From Anaerohalosphaeraceae bacterium (lineage in GTDB: Bacteria > Planctomycetota > Phycisphaerae > Sedimentisphaerales > Anaerohalosphaeraceae), in contig JBBFLK010000004.1 of the NCBI GenBank assembly GCA_037479115.1, positions 62,001 to 126,000 of the forward strand: a stretch of DNA of 64,000 nucleotides, written 5' to 3'. Under the pieces are notes generated by a model, which was not told the origin of the DNA, did not search any database, and saw nothing but the letters and a program-made list of their open reading frames with translations. The stretch's first letter is position 1, and each line of letters begins with the position of its first letter. Shown here one piece after another: positions 34,598 to 42,196 of this stretch. The translations under genes and the position numbers were made by a program.

Positions 34598-34625
34598 TTG
34601 CTTTCAAGAAGTATATGATTATATT
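34598..34625 (+). promoter_or_regulatory. Candidate promoter of the first ars operon
   Basis: TTGCTT (34598-34603) and TATATT (34620-34625) are 16 nt apart, and the -10 lies inside the operator palindrome, so a bound repressor would block RNA polymerase. Confidence 0.5.
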
Positions 34626-34641
34626 GTAAAATAATCATATA
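34612..34641. promoter_or_regulatory. ArsR operator 1
   Basis: A perfect inverted repeat with 11-bp arms TATATGATTAT (34612-34622) and ATAATCATATA (34631-34641) and an 8-nt spacer lies 20 bp upstream of the arsR-type gene. The geometry suits a winged-helix ArsR dimer. Confidence 0.75.
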
Positions 34642-34661
34642 AAGCAGGGTTTTTCAAAAAT

Positions 34662-34997
34662 ATGGAAGATATCAATCGAGAACGTTTTGAATTGTACGAA
34701 AAGCAGTCCCTCGTTACCCAGGCAATGGCCCATCCGCTTCGGATTGCCATCTTAAATGTCCTGCGGCAGGGCCCGTGCTGTGTTCAGGACATTGTCCGCC
34801 AGGTGGGCGGCAAGCAGTCGAATATCTCGCGCCATCTGGGCATTTTGGTCAATGCGGGCATTCTGCATTATGAAAAAAAGGGACTCCATGTCTTCTACAC
34901 CCTGAAACGACAATGCGTCCTTCGGTTTCTGGACTGCCTATCGGACTACCTGAAGGAACAAATTGAGATGGACAAAAAACTTCTCGAAATCATCTAA
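34662..34997 (+). CDS. ArsR-family metalloregulator 1
   Basis: This 111-residue winged-helix repressor belongs to the ArsR/SmtB family, which leaves DNA when metal or metalloid ions bind. AHPLRIAILNVLRQG begins the DNA-binding domain; VGGKQSNISRHLGIL is the recognition helix and GLHVFYTL the wing. A vicinal Cys39-Cys40 pair lies where arsenic-sensing members carry the alpha3 CxC motif, so a thiophilic inducer is plausible. It heads a rightward operon that continues with an ArsP/YraQ-like permease 13 bp later and has a palindromic operator just upstream, implying autoregulation. Confidence 0.9.
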   Translation: MEDINRERFELYEKQSLVTQAMAHPLRIAILNVLRQGPCCVQDIVRQVGGKQSNISRHLGILVNAGILHYEKKGLHVFYTLKRQCVLRFLDCLSDYLKEQIEMDKKLLEII

Positions 34998-35010
34998 GGA
35001 AACCCTATCG

Positions 35011-36345
35011 ATGAGTTTTCTCAAACAGGAATGGAAAAAACTGGCTGGAATCGTCGCCGTCTTTCTGGCTTGTTTTTATCTGCCGCTCGGCTGGCCGCGG
35101 TTTGACAACGCCGTCTTCGAAGCCCTTCATCTGGTTAAATGGTATGCCCGCGAGCATGTGCTTCTTTGTTTGGTCCCCGCCTTTTTCATCGCCGGGGCCA
35201 TTACCGTCTTTCTCAGTCAGGCCTCCGTGATGAAATATCTGGGCGCACGGGCCAACAAAGTGCTGGCGTACGGCGTCGCCTCCGTCTCCGGCACCATTCT
35301 GGCGGTCTGCTCCTGCACGGTACTGCCGCTGTTTGCCGGCATTTACCGAATGGGAGCGGGGCTCGGTCCGGCCTGCGCTTTTCTTTATTCCGGACCGGCT
35401 ATCAACATTCTGGCGATTATTCTGACCGCCCGCATCCTCGGGCTGGAACTGGGCATCGCCCGGGCCGTCGGAGCCGTCGTTTTCAGCATCCTCATCGGGC
35501 TGATTATGCATCTTCTTTACCGCAAGGAAGAACTGCAGAAAGCAGATGCACAGCTGATGACACCCCCGGAACAGGTCAGCCGTCCTCTCCGGCAGAACGT
35601 CATTTTAATGGGGCTGATGGTCGGCATCCTGGTCTTTGCCAACTGGGCACGAAGCGGGGATGTGCGGGCTGTTTTTCTATGCTGTCCCGGCGGCCTGTCC
35701 ACCTATACCCTGGAAGGAACCGTTATTCAGCAAACCGAGCAGCAGGTTCTGATTAAAGACCGAACCGGAACCGAACACATCATCCCCGCCGAACAGATTC
35801 AGCAAGTCAGTCCCGTGGAAAAAAATGTTCTTTACGAGGCAATTTATAAAATTCGCTGGGGTCTGACAATCGGACTGCTGGTGCTGCTGATTGGGCTGGT
35901 GTTTTTGTGGATTCAGAAGGAAGAGCGAATCCACTGGCTCCAGTCCACGTGGGGATACGCCGTACAAATATTGCCGCTGCTTCTGTTCGGCGTGCTGATA
36001 GCCGGCTTTCTGCTCGGACGTGTGGGGCACGAAGGCCTCATCCCCTCGGTCTGGATTCAGAAGGCGGTCGGGGGCAATTCCCTCTGGGCCAATCTGTTCG
36101 CCTCCGTTGCCGGGGCGTTTATGTATTTTGCAACATTAACGGAGGTGCCGATTCTGCAGGGTCTCCTCGGCGCCGGGATGGGCAAAGGCCCCGCTTTGGC
36201 CCTGCTGCTGGCCGGACCGGCGCTGTCGCTGCCCAATATGCTGGTCATTCGGTCCATCATGGGCACGCAGAAAACCGTTGTCTTTATTTTACTGGTTATC
36301 GGAATGGCGACTCTGTCCGGAGTCCTTTTCGGTGCGTTTTTCTAA
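35011..36345 (+). CDS. ArsP/YraQ-like permease (DUF318 family) with an inserted beta domain
   Basis: This 444-residue protein has about nine to ten membrane helices in two related halves. Family hallmarks are FFIAGAITVFLSQASVMKYLG, VCSCTVLPLFAGIYRMGAGLGPACAFLYSGPAIN in the first half and ATLTEVPILQGLLGAGMGKGPALALLLAGPALSLPNM in the second. Relatives include ArsP, which exports trivalent organoarsenicals, and putative metal exporters. About 40 residues between the halves (YTLEGTVIQQTEQQVLIKD onward) look like a small beta-barrel insertion. A Cys-Cys pair (FLCCPGG) precedes it. The ATG at 35011 follows AAGGAAA; an earlier in-frame opening overlaps arsR and is not used. Export of methylarsenite is inferred from the linked arsM. 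Confidence 0.85.
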   Translation: MSFLKQEWKKLAGIVAVFLACFYLPLGWPRFDNAVFEALHLVKWYAREHVLLCLVPAFFIAGAITVFLSQASVMKYLGARANKVLAYGVASVSGTILAVCSCTVLPLFAGIYRMGAGLGPACAFLYSGPAINILAIILTARILGLELGIARAVGAVVFSILIGLIMHLLYRKEELQKADAQLMTPPEQVSRPLRQNVILMGLMVGILVFANWARSGDVRAVFLCCPGGLSTYTLEGTVIQQTEQQVLIKDRTGTEHIIPAEQIQQVSPVEKNVLYEAIYKIRWGLTIGLLVLLIGLVFLWIQKEERIHWLQSTWGYAVQILPLLLFGVLIAGFLLGRVGHEGLIPSVWIQKAVGGNSLWANLFASVAGAFMYFATLTEVPILQGLLGAGMGKGPALALLLAGPALSLPNMLVIRSIMGTQKTVVFILLVIGMATLSGVLFGAFF

Positions 36346-36363
36346 ATTTGGAGGAAAGAACCG

Positions 36364-36597
36364 ATGAAAAAAATCCAGATTTTGGGGACGGGCTGTCCCA
36401 AATGCAAAAAACTGGCGGAGAATGCGGAAATCGCCGCCAAAGAACTGGGGATTGAATATCAAATCGAGAAAATTACCCAGATTAACGACATCATGAAAAT
36501 GGGGGTGATGATGACCCCGGCGCTGGCCGTAGACGGCGTGGTCAAAGTCGTCGGCAAGGTCGTCTCGCCCGAAGATATCCGAACGATGCTTGTCTGA
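36364..36597 (+). CDS. Small thioredoxin-like redox-active disulfide protein
   Basis: This 77-residue protein is a minimal thioredoxin fold (redox-active disulfide protein 2 type) with the active pair Cys11/Cys14 in GCPKC and the cis-proline loop MMTPALAVDG. Such proteins commonly follow YraQ/ArsP-like permease genes. It starts 18 bp after the permease with GGAGGAAAG as its ribosome-binding site. It has no signal peptide, so it should act in the cytoplasm, perhaps reducing or handing metalloid to the permease. Confidence 0.9.
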   Translation: MKKIQILGTGCPKCKKLAENAEIAAKELGIEYQIEKITQINDIMKMGVMMTPALAVDGVVKVVGKVVSPEDIRTMLV

Positions 36598-36631
36598 AGC
36601 AGGAAGCTTTTTGACGAAAGGAGAATTAACA

Positions 36632-37009
36632 ATGAGTTCCAACAATTCCTGTGCCTGCACCGGCGGAACGACGCTGATTTTCGCCTGTTCCGGGGCCGCC
36701 GACGTCGGGGCAATCGCCGACCGGGCCGCCCGCAAAATGACTCAGATGGGCCTCGGCAAGATGTTCTGCACCGTCGGCATCGGCGGACGCATCAGCGGCA
36801 TCCTGAAAACCACCGAAGCCGCCGAGAAGATTTTGGCCGTGGACGGCTGTCCGCTCAACTGCGTCAAGCAGTCGCTCGAGCTGGCCGGCTTTAAATCCTT
36901 CCGGCATCTCCAGCTGGCGGATTTGGGGATGGAAAAAGGCAAAACCCCTGTCAGCGACGACGCCGTCGAAAAAGTCGTGGCCAAAGGCAAAGACCTGTTG
37001 GCCGGTTAA
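36632..37009 (+). CDS. DGC-domain putative zinc-binding protein
   Basis: This 125-residue protein matches the DGC family, named for the motif seen here as AVDGCPLNC (Asp71, Gly72, Cys73, Cys77). IFACSGAADVGAIADRAARKM at residues 16-36 and KMFCTVGIGGRISG supply further conserved cysteines. Metal binding is likely; the reaction is unknown. An earlier in-frame opening exists, but AAAGGAG stands ahead of the ATG at 36632. It is the fourth gene of the first ars operon, in a typical permease-thioredoxin-DGC order. Confidence 0.88.
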   Translation: MSSNNSCACTGGTTLIFACSGAADVGAIADRAARKMTQMGLGKMFCTVGIGGRISGILKTTEAAEKILAVDGCPLNCVKQSLELAGFKSFRHLQLADLGMEKGKTPVSDDAVEKVVAKGKDLLAG

Positions 37010-37035
37010 ACACAGTGCCATAGCCAAGGAAAACA

Positions 37036-37626
37036 ATGAAGATTCTTCTTCAGTGTCCCTGCTGCGGTCCCGGCGGATGGATGATTTGGCTGCTGACGGC
37101 GGCGGGGCTGTGGATGCTGTTCCAATGGATGCGAACGATGAAAAACTCGAAAGGGGATTCGATGAACAAGACCGCCCGGATTCTGATTGTTATCGGATTG
37201 GCGGCGGCGGTACTGCTTGTTTTCGCCGCCAGACATTCCAAAACCGACAAGACCGCTTCCGCCTCTGCCCACTCTCTCCCCCAGCCGACAGGTTCCTCTC
37301 CGCTGCCGCGTCTGGTGGACCTCGGCGCCGGCAAGTGCATCCCCTGCAAGATGATGGCCCCCATCCTCGAATCGCTCAAAAAAGAATATGCCGGCAAATT
37401 TGACGTGATTTTCATCGACGTCTGGGAAAAACCGGACGAAGGGGCACAATACGGCATCCGAATGATTCCGACGCAGATTTTCTTTGACCCGTCCGGCAAA
37501 GAACTGTTCCGACACGAAGGATTCTTTTCCAAAGAAGATATTCTGGCCAAATGGAAGGAGCTGGGCTTTGACTTTTCCGCTCCGGCGGGTGAGTCGGCAC
37601 CGCAAACAGAGACTCTGTCCCCATAA
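37036..37626 (+). CDS. Membrane-tethered thioredoxin-domain protein 1
   Basis: The 196-residue form carries two hydrophobic helices (about 14-31 and 47-64) before an exported thioredoxin domain with CIPC at Cys101-Cys104, the cis-proline loop MIPTQIFF and EGFFSKEDIL. Two starts are credible: 37036 has AAGGAAAA ahead, and 37162, in frame, has AAAGGGG and would give a 154-residue protein with a single membrane anchor. The longer N-terminus contains a CPCC cluster. It lies in the first ars operon, 26 bp after the DGC gene, and probably receives electrons from the CcdA protein encoded two genes later. Confidence 0.87.
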   Translation: MKILLQCPCCGPGGWMIWLLTAAGLWMLFQWMRTMKNSKGDSMNKTARILIVIGLAAAVLLVFAARHSKTDKTASASAHSLPQPTGSSPLPRLVDLGAGKCIPCKMMAPILESLKKEYAGKFDVIFIDVWEKPDEGAQYGIRMIPTQIFFDPSGKELFRHEGFFSKEDILAKWKELGFDFSAPAGESAPQTETLSP

Positions 37627-37646
37627 AGGAAAAGGATGAGGTCTGT

Positions 37647-38579
37647 ATGAAACATGTTTCCTCTGTCTTGCTTTTGCTTGTATTGCTCTGTGCCCCCGCT
37701 GTGTCCGAAGCCGAGGAAATCCCGCCGGCCGCTGAACAAACCGTTCAGCAGCTCTATCCGGATTTGACCCGGGGCGCCCTGGCGCTGGCCGTCCTCGAGG
37801 ACCTTCCGGAGGGCATTCTGCTGAAGGCCGGCCCTGTGGAAATCTCCCTGGAGGCAATTGCCAAAATCATCAATTCTCAACCCGCCTCCGTCCGGGACGA
37901 GTACAAAAACAACGCCTTCTTCATTCTCGAACAGGAGGCCGTCGAGCGAATCCTCCCCGAGCTGGCCAAGAAAGCCCTGGCTGTTTCAGAAGAGACAGCC
38001 GCAAAGAGCGACTGGGCCCTCGTGGAGGAGTTCTTTGAAACAGCCGTCTTCAACTCGGTTCAGGTCTCCGAAGAGGAAATGCGGACCTTTTATAAGGCCA
38101 ACCCGGATTTGTTCGGCGGGGCCTCCTTTGAACAGGTCAAAGCGCCGCTGAACGAGTATCTGCTCGACCGGAAAAAACAGCAAATTGTTTCCGAATATAT
38201 CCGGAAACTCGGAGAACAAATCCCCATCCGAATCTCCCGCGACTGGACCGTCAAACAAGCGCAGGCGGCCCTCGATAACCCTGTGGACAAGGCCCGCCGA
38301 AGCCGGAAACCCTCGTTGGCGGCCTTCGGGTCTGACGGCTGCCGGCCCTGCGAGATGATGTCTCCCATCCTCGAGGCCGTTCGAAAAAAATATGATGGGA
38401 AACTCAACGTCGTCTTTGTCCATGTCCGCAGACAGCCGATTCTGGCCTCCCGATACGGCATTCAGGCCATTCCCGTCCAGATTTTTTATAATGCAGACGG
38501 CCAAGAGGTCTTTCGGCACGAGGGGTTTTTTCCTCAGGACGAAATCGAGAAGAAATTACAGGAAATCGGAGTGCGCTGA
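37647..38579 (+). CDS. Secreted fusion of a SurA/PpiC-N-like chaperone domain and thioredoxin
   Basis: A signal peptide (1-22) precedes an all-helical region (about 60-200) with the pattern VEISLEAIAKII, YKNNAFFILEQEAVERI and EEEMRTFYKANPDLFG, followed by a C-terminal LLDRKKQQIVSEYIRKLGE helix. This resembles the chaperone core of SurA/PpiC proteins with the isomerase domain removed. A thioredoxin domain follows, with CRPC at Cys232-Cys235, AIPVQIFY and HEGFFPQDEI, closely similar to the preceding gene's domain. The arrangement suggests an envelope oxidoreductase that grips a client protein. It starts 20 bp after the membrane thioredoxin gene and ends 3 bp before ccdA. Confidence 0.82.
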   Translation: MKHVSSVLLLLVLLCAPAVSEAEEIPPAAEQTVQQLYPDLTRGALALAVLEDLPEGILLKAGPVEISLEAIAKIINSQPASVRDEYKNNAFFILEQEAVERILPELAKKALAVSEETAAKSDWALVEEFFETAVFNSVQVSEEEMRTFYKANPDLFGGASFEQVKAPLNEYLLDRKKQQIVSEYIRKLGEQIPIRISRDWTVKQAQAALDNPVDKARRSRKPSLAAFGSDGCRPCEMMSPILEAVRKKYDGKLNVVFVHVRRQPILASRYGIQAIPVQIFYNADGQEVFRHEGFFPQDEIEKKLQEIGVR

Positions 38580-38582
38580 CCC

Positions 38583-39281
38583 ATGCAGGACCTGTTCGCC
38601 CAGCTGACTCGCGCCGTAGAAGGCACCGTGTGGGTTGCCCTGTCCGCCTCTTTTATCTGGGGGGTGCTGAGCATCCTGCTGAGCCCTTGCCATTTAGCGA
38701 GCATTCCGCTGATTATCGGCTTCATCGATGAACAGGGGCGGATTTCCGCCCGTCGTGCCTTTGGGATTTCGCTGCTGTTTGCCGTCGGGATTCTGATAAC
38801 GATTGCGGTGATTGGGGCCCTGACCGCCGCCGCCGGCCGCATGATGGGTGATGTCGGAAAGTACGGCAATTATTTTGTTGCCATTATTTTTTTCGCCGTA
38901 GGGCTGCACCTTTTAGAGGTCATTCCAATGCCCTGGTCCGGGCCGGGACAGGTGAACACCCGGCGCAAGGGGCTCCTGGCGGCTTTCCTGCTCGGTCTGA
39001 TTTTCGGCATCGCACTGGGTCCGTGCACCTTTGCCTATATGGCCCCGATGCTGGCCGTAACATTCAAACTGGCTTCTGCGGATATGCTTTACGGCATCGT
39101 GCTGCTGCTGATGTACGGCATCGGCCACTGCTCCGTCATCGTCCTGGCGGGCACCTTTACCGAAGTCGTTCAGCGGTATCTGAACTGGAATGAACAATCC
39201 AAAGGAGCCGTCCGATTAAAGAAAATCTGCGGCGTTCTGGTCCTGCTGGCCGGCCTGTGGCTGATTTACACCGCCCCATAA
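38583..39281 (+). CDS. CcdA/DsbD-type thiol electron transporter
   Basis: CcdA moves electrons from cytoplasmic thioredoxin across the membrane to exported thiol proteins. This 232-residue protein has about six membrane helices and the two conserved cysteine motifs, LSPCHLASIP (Cys36) and LGPCTFAYMAP (Cys148), at matching positions in the two halves. It begins three bases after the SurA-thioredoxin fusion gene, strong evidence that it feeds the exported thioredoxins of this operon. Cytochrome c maturation is the other known role of the family, but no cytochrome gene is nearby. Confidence 0.92.
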   Translation: MQDLFAQLTRAVEGTVWVALSASFIWGVLSILLSPCHLASIPLIIGFIDEQGRISARRAFGISLLFAVGILITIAVIGALTAAAGRMMGDVGKYGNYFVAIIFFAVGLHLLEVIPMPWSGPGQVNTRRKGLLAAFLLGLIFGIALGPCTFAYMAPMLAVTFKLASADMLYGIVLLLMYGIGHCSVIVLAGTFTEVVQRYLNWNEQSKGAVRLKKICGVLVLLAGLWLIYTAP

Positions 39282-39314
39282 AAGAAATCGTTCCTTTAAT
39301 AATCAGGAGGTGTT

Positions 39315-40001
39315 ATGGATCGACGAAAGTTTCTTTCACAGGGAGTTCTTGCCGGTTCCGCTGCGGCCTTCGGCCTTTCGGCGGCGGCACAGACGAACGA
39401 AACGGCTCCGCTGCGAATCATCGGCATCAGCTGCAGCCCCCGCAAAGGCAAAACCACATCCAGAGCTGTTCAGATTGCCCTCGAGGCCGCCCAGTCCGTT
39501 TCCCCCCGCATTCAGACTCAGCTGATTGATTTGGGCGAAATGACCGTCGGCGGCTGGCAGGGCGGCGCCACCCCGGAAACCCCGAAGGAAATCATCGATG
39601 ATTACTCCAGCGAGGTGGAACCCCTGCTGGAAACGCCGGGGCTGGGCGGGCTGATTATCGGGTCGCCGGTCTATTTCCGCACAATGAGCTCGCTGTGCAA
39701 GGCTCTGCTGGAGCGGATGGCTTCGCTGCGGACCCCCAAATATTATCTGGCGGACCTGCCGGTCGGGGCGGTGGCCGTCGGCTCGTTCCGCAACGGCGGG
39801 CAGGAGCTGGTGATTGAACAGATTCACGCGGCGATGCTCTGTCATGAGGCGTTTATTGTCGGCGGCAAACCCAAAGGGCATCAGGGGGCTACACTTGTAA
39901 ATGCCTACAACGACGACATCACCAAGGATGAAATCGGCGTTCAGACCGCCAGACAGCTGGGGATTCGGGTTGCCGAGGCGGCCCTGAAGACCCGCGGCTG
40001 A
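39315..40001 (+). CDS. Tat-exported flavodoxin-like FMN reductase
   Basis: This 228-residue protein has a twin-arginine leader (MDRRKFLSQGVLAGSAAAFG) and an FMN-reductase/iron-sulfur-flavoprotein-like flavodoxin fold. GISCSPRKGKTT near residue 37 binds FMN phosphate, GSPVYFRTMSSLCKALLERM near 115 and VGSFRNGGQE near 155 are the other cofactor loops. It follows the CcdA gene by 33 bp with AGGAGGTG before the ATG. ArsH, an FMN reductase, oxidises methylarsenite; an exported analogue here would be new, but this protein is not an obvious ArsH and its substrate is unknown. Confidence 0.85.
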   Translation: MDRRKFLSQGVLAGSAAAFGLSAAAQTNETAPLRIIGISCSPRKGKTTSRAVQIALEAAQSVSPRIQTQLIDLGEMTVGGWQGGATPETPKEIIDDYSSEVEPLLETPGLGGLIIGSPVYFRTMSSLCKALLERMASLRTPKYYLADLPVGAVAVGSFRNGGQELVIEQIHAAMLCHEAFIVGGKPKGHQGATLVNAYNDDITKDEIGVQTARQLGIRVAEAALKTRG

Positions 40002-40033
40002 CGGTCCATCCGGCCGACGTCTGAAAATCGGGC

Positions 40034-40061
40034 TTGACAAGGCAAACTTGTGCGGTATTAT
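40034..40061 (+). promoter_or_regulatory. Promoter of the second ars operon
   Basis: Consensus TTGACA (40034-40039) and TATTAT (40056-40061), 16 nt apart, 35 bp upstream of the second arsR-type start. Confidence 0.75.
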
Positions 40062-40080
40062 ATGCGTATATGTGCATATA
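40059..40080. promoter_or_regulatory. ArsR operator 2
   Basis: Inverted repeat TATATGC (40059-40065) / GCATATA (40074-40080) with an 8-nt spacer, overlapping the -10. It shares the spacer length and the TATATG core of operator 1. Confidence 0.68.
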
Positions 40081-40095
40081 TACAGAAAGAACCGT

Positions 40096-40461
40096 ATGGA
40101 AAAAGAAGCGGCCTATCTGAAGGGATTGTCGGACCCGATTCGCCTGCGGCTGGCGGTGATGCTGGCGGTTCGCGGGGAGCTGTGCGTCTGTCTGCTCGCG
40201 GAAGCCCTGCGCCAGCCCCAGTACAAAATCTCCCGGCACCTGAGCATCCTGCGGCGTCAGGGAATCGTTGAAGTCCGGCGGCAGGGCACCTGGATGTACT
40301 ACCGGCTGCGTCCGCCCGCCGGCCCGATGGAACGGTCCCTCCAAAACTGCCTGGCGGACTGCTTCCGGAGCCATCCGACGGTTCGGCAGGACCTTCAGCG
40401 GCTCGACAGGGCCCAATGCAGTCCGAACCCCTCAAAAAATGAAAGGAAGCAGCGGTCATGA
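40096..40461 (+). CDS. arsR: ArsR-family arsenite-responsive repressor 2
   Basis: This 121-residue winged-helix protein carries the arsenic-sensing motif ELCVCLL with Cys30 and Cys32 in the alpha3 helix. LSDPIRLRLAVML starts the DNA-binding domain and PQYKISRHLSILRRQGIV is the recognition helix. An in-frame opening from 40048 runs through the operator and is not used. The last four bases overlap the arsC start. A strong promoter and palindromic operator just upstream imply autorepression of the arsC-arsC-arsM-acr3 operon, relieved by arsenite. Confidence 0.93.
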   Translation: MEKEAAYLKGLSDPIRLRLAVMLAVRGELCVCLLAEALRQPQYKISRHLSILRRQGIVEVRRQGTWMYYRLRPPAGPMERSLQNCLADCFRSHPTVRQDLQRLDRAQCSPNPSKNERKQRS

Positions 40462-40913
40462 CGGCGTGTGGAACAAAACTTCGCATTCTCTTTCTTTGTA
40501 CAGGCAATTCCTGCCGAAGCCAGATGGCCGAGGGCTGGGCCCGTCATCTCAAAGGCGGCTGTGTGGAGCCCTATTCGGCGGGCATCGAAACACACGGCTT
40601 AAATCCGCTGGCCGTCCGCGTGATGGCCGAAGCGGGCGTGGACATCTCCGCCCACCGCTCCAAGCACCTCGACGAGGTCCGCCATATTCCGTTCGACTAT
40701 GTCATCACCGTCTGCGACCATGCCCACGAGCACTGCCCGCTGTTTCCCGGCAAAACCAAAATCCTGCATGTCGGGTTTGAAGACCCGCCGCGTCTGGCCA
40801 AAGCCGCCAAAACAGAGGAAGAAGCCCTGAACTGCTACCGCCGCGTGCGCGACCAAATCCGCGCCTTTGTCGAACAGATTCCCGACATCCTGACCCGGGG
40901 AGAACCCAAATGA
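40458..40913 (+). CDS. arsC: Thioredoxin-coupled arsenate reductase
   Basis: ArsC of the low-molecular-weight phosphatase fold reduces arsenate to arsenite. The 151 residues hold the catalytic P-loop CTGNSCRS (Cys14 to Arg20) and the resolving cysteines Cys86 and Cys93 in CDHAHEHCP. The spacing of 72 and 7 residues equals that of the well-studied staphylococcal enzyme (Cys10, Cys82, Cys89), which is recycled by thioredoxin. It overlaps arsR by four bases and is overlapped by the next gene by four bases, so the set is translationally coupled. Confidence 0.95.
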   Translation: MTACGTKLRILFLCTGNSCRSQMAEGWARHLKGGCVEPYSAGIETHGLNPLAVRVMAEAGVDISAHRSKHLDEVRHIPFDYVITVCDHAHEHCPLFPGKTKILHVGFEDPPRLAKAAKTEEEALNCYRRVRDQIRAFVEQIPDILTRGEPK

Positions 40914-41353
40914 AAAAAAAAGAACGCGTGCTGTTTTTCTGCAAACACAACTCCTGCCGGAGCCAGATGGCCGAGGCGTACTTGAAGAAACTGGCCTCCG
41001 ACCGCTTTGAGGTCTTCAGCGCCGGTCTGTTCCCGGAAATGATTCATCCGTTCGTTGAGGTTGTGATGCAGGAGGACGGCGTGAGCCTCCGCGGCCAGAC
41101 CGCCAAAAGCATCGACCTGTATCTGGGCAAACAGCCCCTGGACCACATTATTATCGTCTGTCAGGAAGGCGAGGCCGAGTGTCCCCGGCTGTATCCGTTT
41201 GCCCTGCATGTCGAGCGATGGCCGCTGCCCGACCCGGCAAGTGTACAGGGGGACAAGGAAACCATTCTGGCCGCCTTTCGCCAAACCAGAGAGGCCGTCA
41301 AGGAACACATAAAAAACTGGCTGAAAAAGAAAGCGGAAGAACAGCAGGCATGA
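40910..41353 (+). CDS. Second ArsC-like low-molecular-weight phosphatase-fold protein
   Basis: This 147-residue protein is a divergent paralogue of the preceding ArsC. It keeps the P-loop CKHNSCRS (Cys11 to Arg17) and a cysteine pair Cys84/Cys91 in CQEGEAECP, again seven residues apart, so a complete reductase triad is possible. The Trp/Leu-rich VERWPLPDPASVQG segment is like that of ArsC proteins. Four-base overlaps at both ends join it to arsC and to the region of arsM. It may be a second arsenate reductase with different affinity or act on another oxyanion. Confidence 0.88.
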   Translation: MKKKERVLFFCKHNSCRSQMAEAYLKKLASDRFEVFSAGLFPEMIHPFVEVVMQEDGVSLRGQTAKSIDLYLGKQPLDHIIIVCQEGEAECPRLYPFALHVERWPLPDPASVQGDKETILAAFRQTREAVKEHIKNWLKKKAEEQQA

Positions 41354-41361
41354 GGTTTGTT

Positions 41362-42195
41362 ATGACAGAAACTTCCAAAGAAACCATTCGACAAACAGTT
41401 CGGCAGGAATATTCCAAAATCGCCAAAGGGCAGTCCTCCTGCTGCTGCGGCTGCACCCCCTCCGCCCAGCTGGCGCAGCATCTGGGCTATTCCGCGGATG
41501 ACCTGGCTCTGCTGCCGGACGGCGCCAACCTCGGCCTGTCCTGCGGCAATCCGACGGCGCTGGCGGACCTGAAGCCCGGACAGGTTGTGCTGGACCTGGG
41601 CAGCGGCGGCGGAATCGACGTCTTCATCGCCGCCTCCAAAGTCGGCCCGACCGGCCGAGCCGTCGGCGTCGATATGACCCCGGATATGGTCAGCAAAGCC
41701 CGCGCCTCCATTCCCGCCTTCACACAAAAAACCGGACTGTCCAATGTGGAGTTTCGGCTCGGCGAAATCGAGCATCTGCCCGTCGCCGACGGCACCGTCG
41801 ACGTGGTTATCTCCAACTGCGTCATCAATCTGTCCCCCGACAAACAGCAGGTCTGGAATGAAATCGCCCGGGTTCTCAAACCCGGAGGCAAGGCCTGCAT
41901 CTCCGACCTGGCCCTCCAGAAACCTCTGCCGGCGGAACTCGCCCGTTCGGCCGCCGCCTTGGTCAGCTGCGTGGCCGGAGCCGTTCCGGTCGAACAGACC
42001 CTCCAAATGGCCAAACAAGCAGGTTTGTGCAGTCTTCGCATTGAAAAACATCCCTACAGCATCGAACTGGCGGCTGACTGCAATGACCCGCTGTATCGGC
42101 AGGTCCGAGAAGCCCTGCCGCCGGGTGCCAAACTAAGCGATTACGTGATCAGCATCCATCTGACGGCCTTCAAACCTGCAGAAAAAGGATTATAA
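41362..42195 (+). CDS. arsM: Arsenite S-adenosylmethionine methyltransferase
   Basis: ArsM transfers methyl groups from S-adenosylmethionine to arsenite. The 277 residues include the SAM motif [13 protein letters not shown] (77-89) and [10 protein letters not shown]. The three arsenic-binding cysteines appear as Cys61 (LSCGNP), Cys153 (SNCVINLS) and Cys203 (VSCVAG), whose spacing resembles that of characterised ArsM enzymes. A CCCGC cluster at residues 27-31 adds further thiols. An ATG at 41350 overlaps the previous stop, but GAGG stands at the right distance from the ATG at 41362, which I prefer. It ends one base before acr3. Confidence 0.94.
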   Translation: MTETSKETIRQTVRQEYSKIAKGQSSCCCGCTPSAQLAQHLGYSADDLALLPDGANLGLSCGNPTALADLKPGQVVLDLGSGGGIDVFIAASKVGPTGRAVGVDMTPDMVSKARASIPAFTQKTGLSNVEFRLGEIEHLPVADGTVDVVISNCVINLSPDKQQVWNEIARVLKPGGKACISDLALQKPLPAELARSAAALVSCVAGAVPVEQTLQMAKQAGLCSLRIEKHPYSIELAADCNDPLYRQVREALPPGAKLSDYVISIHLTAFKPAEKGL

Positions 42196-42196
42196 A

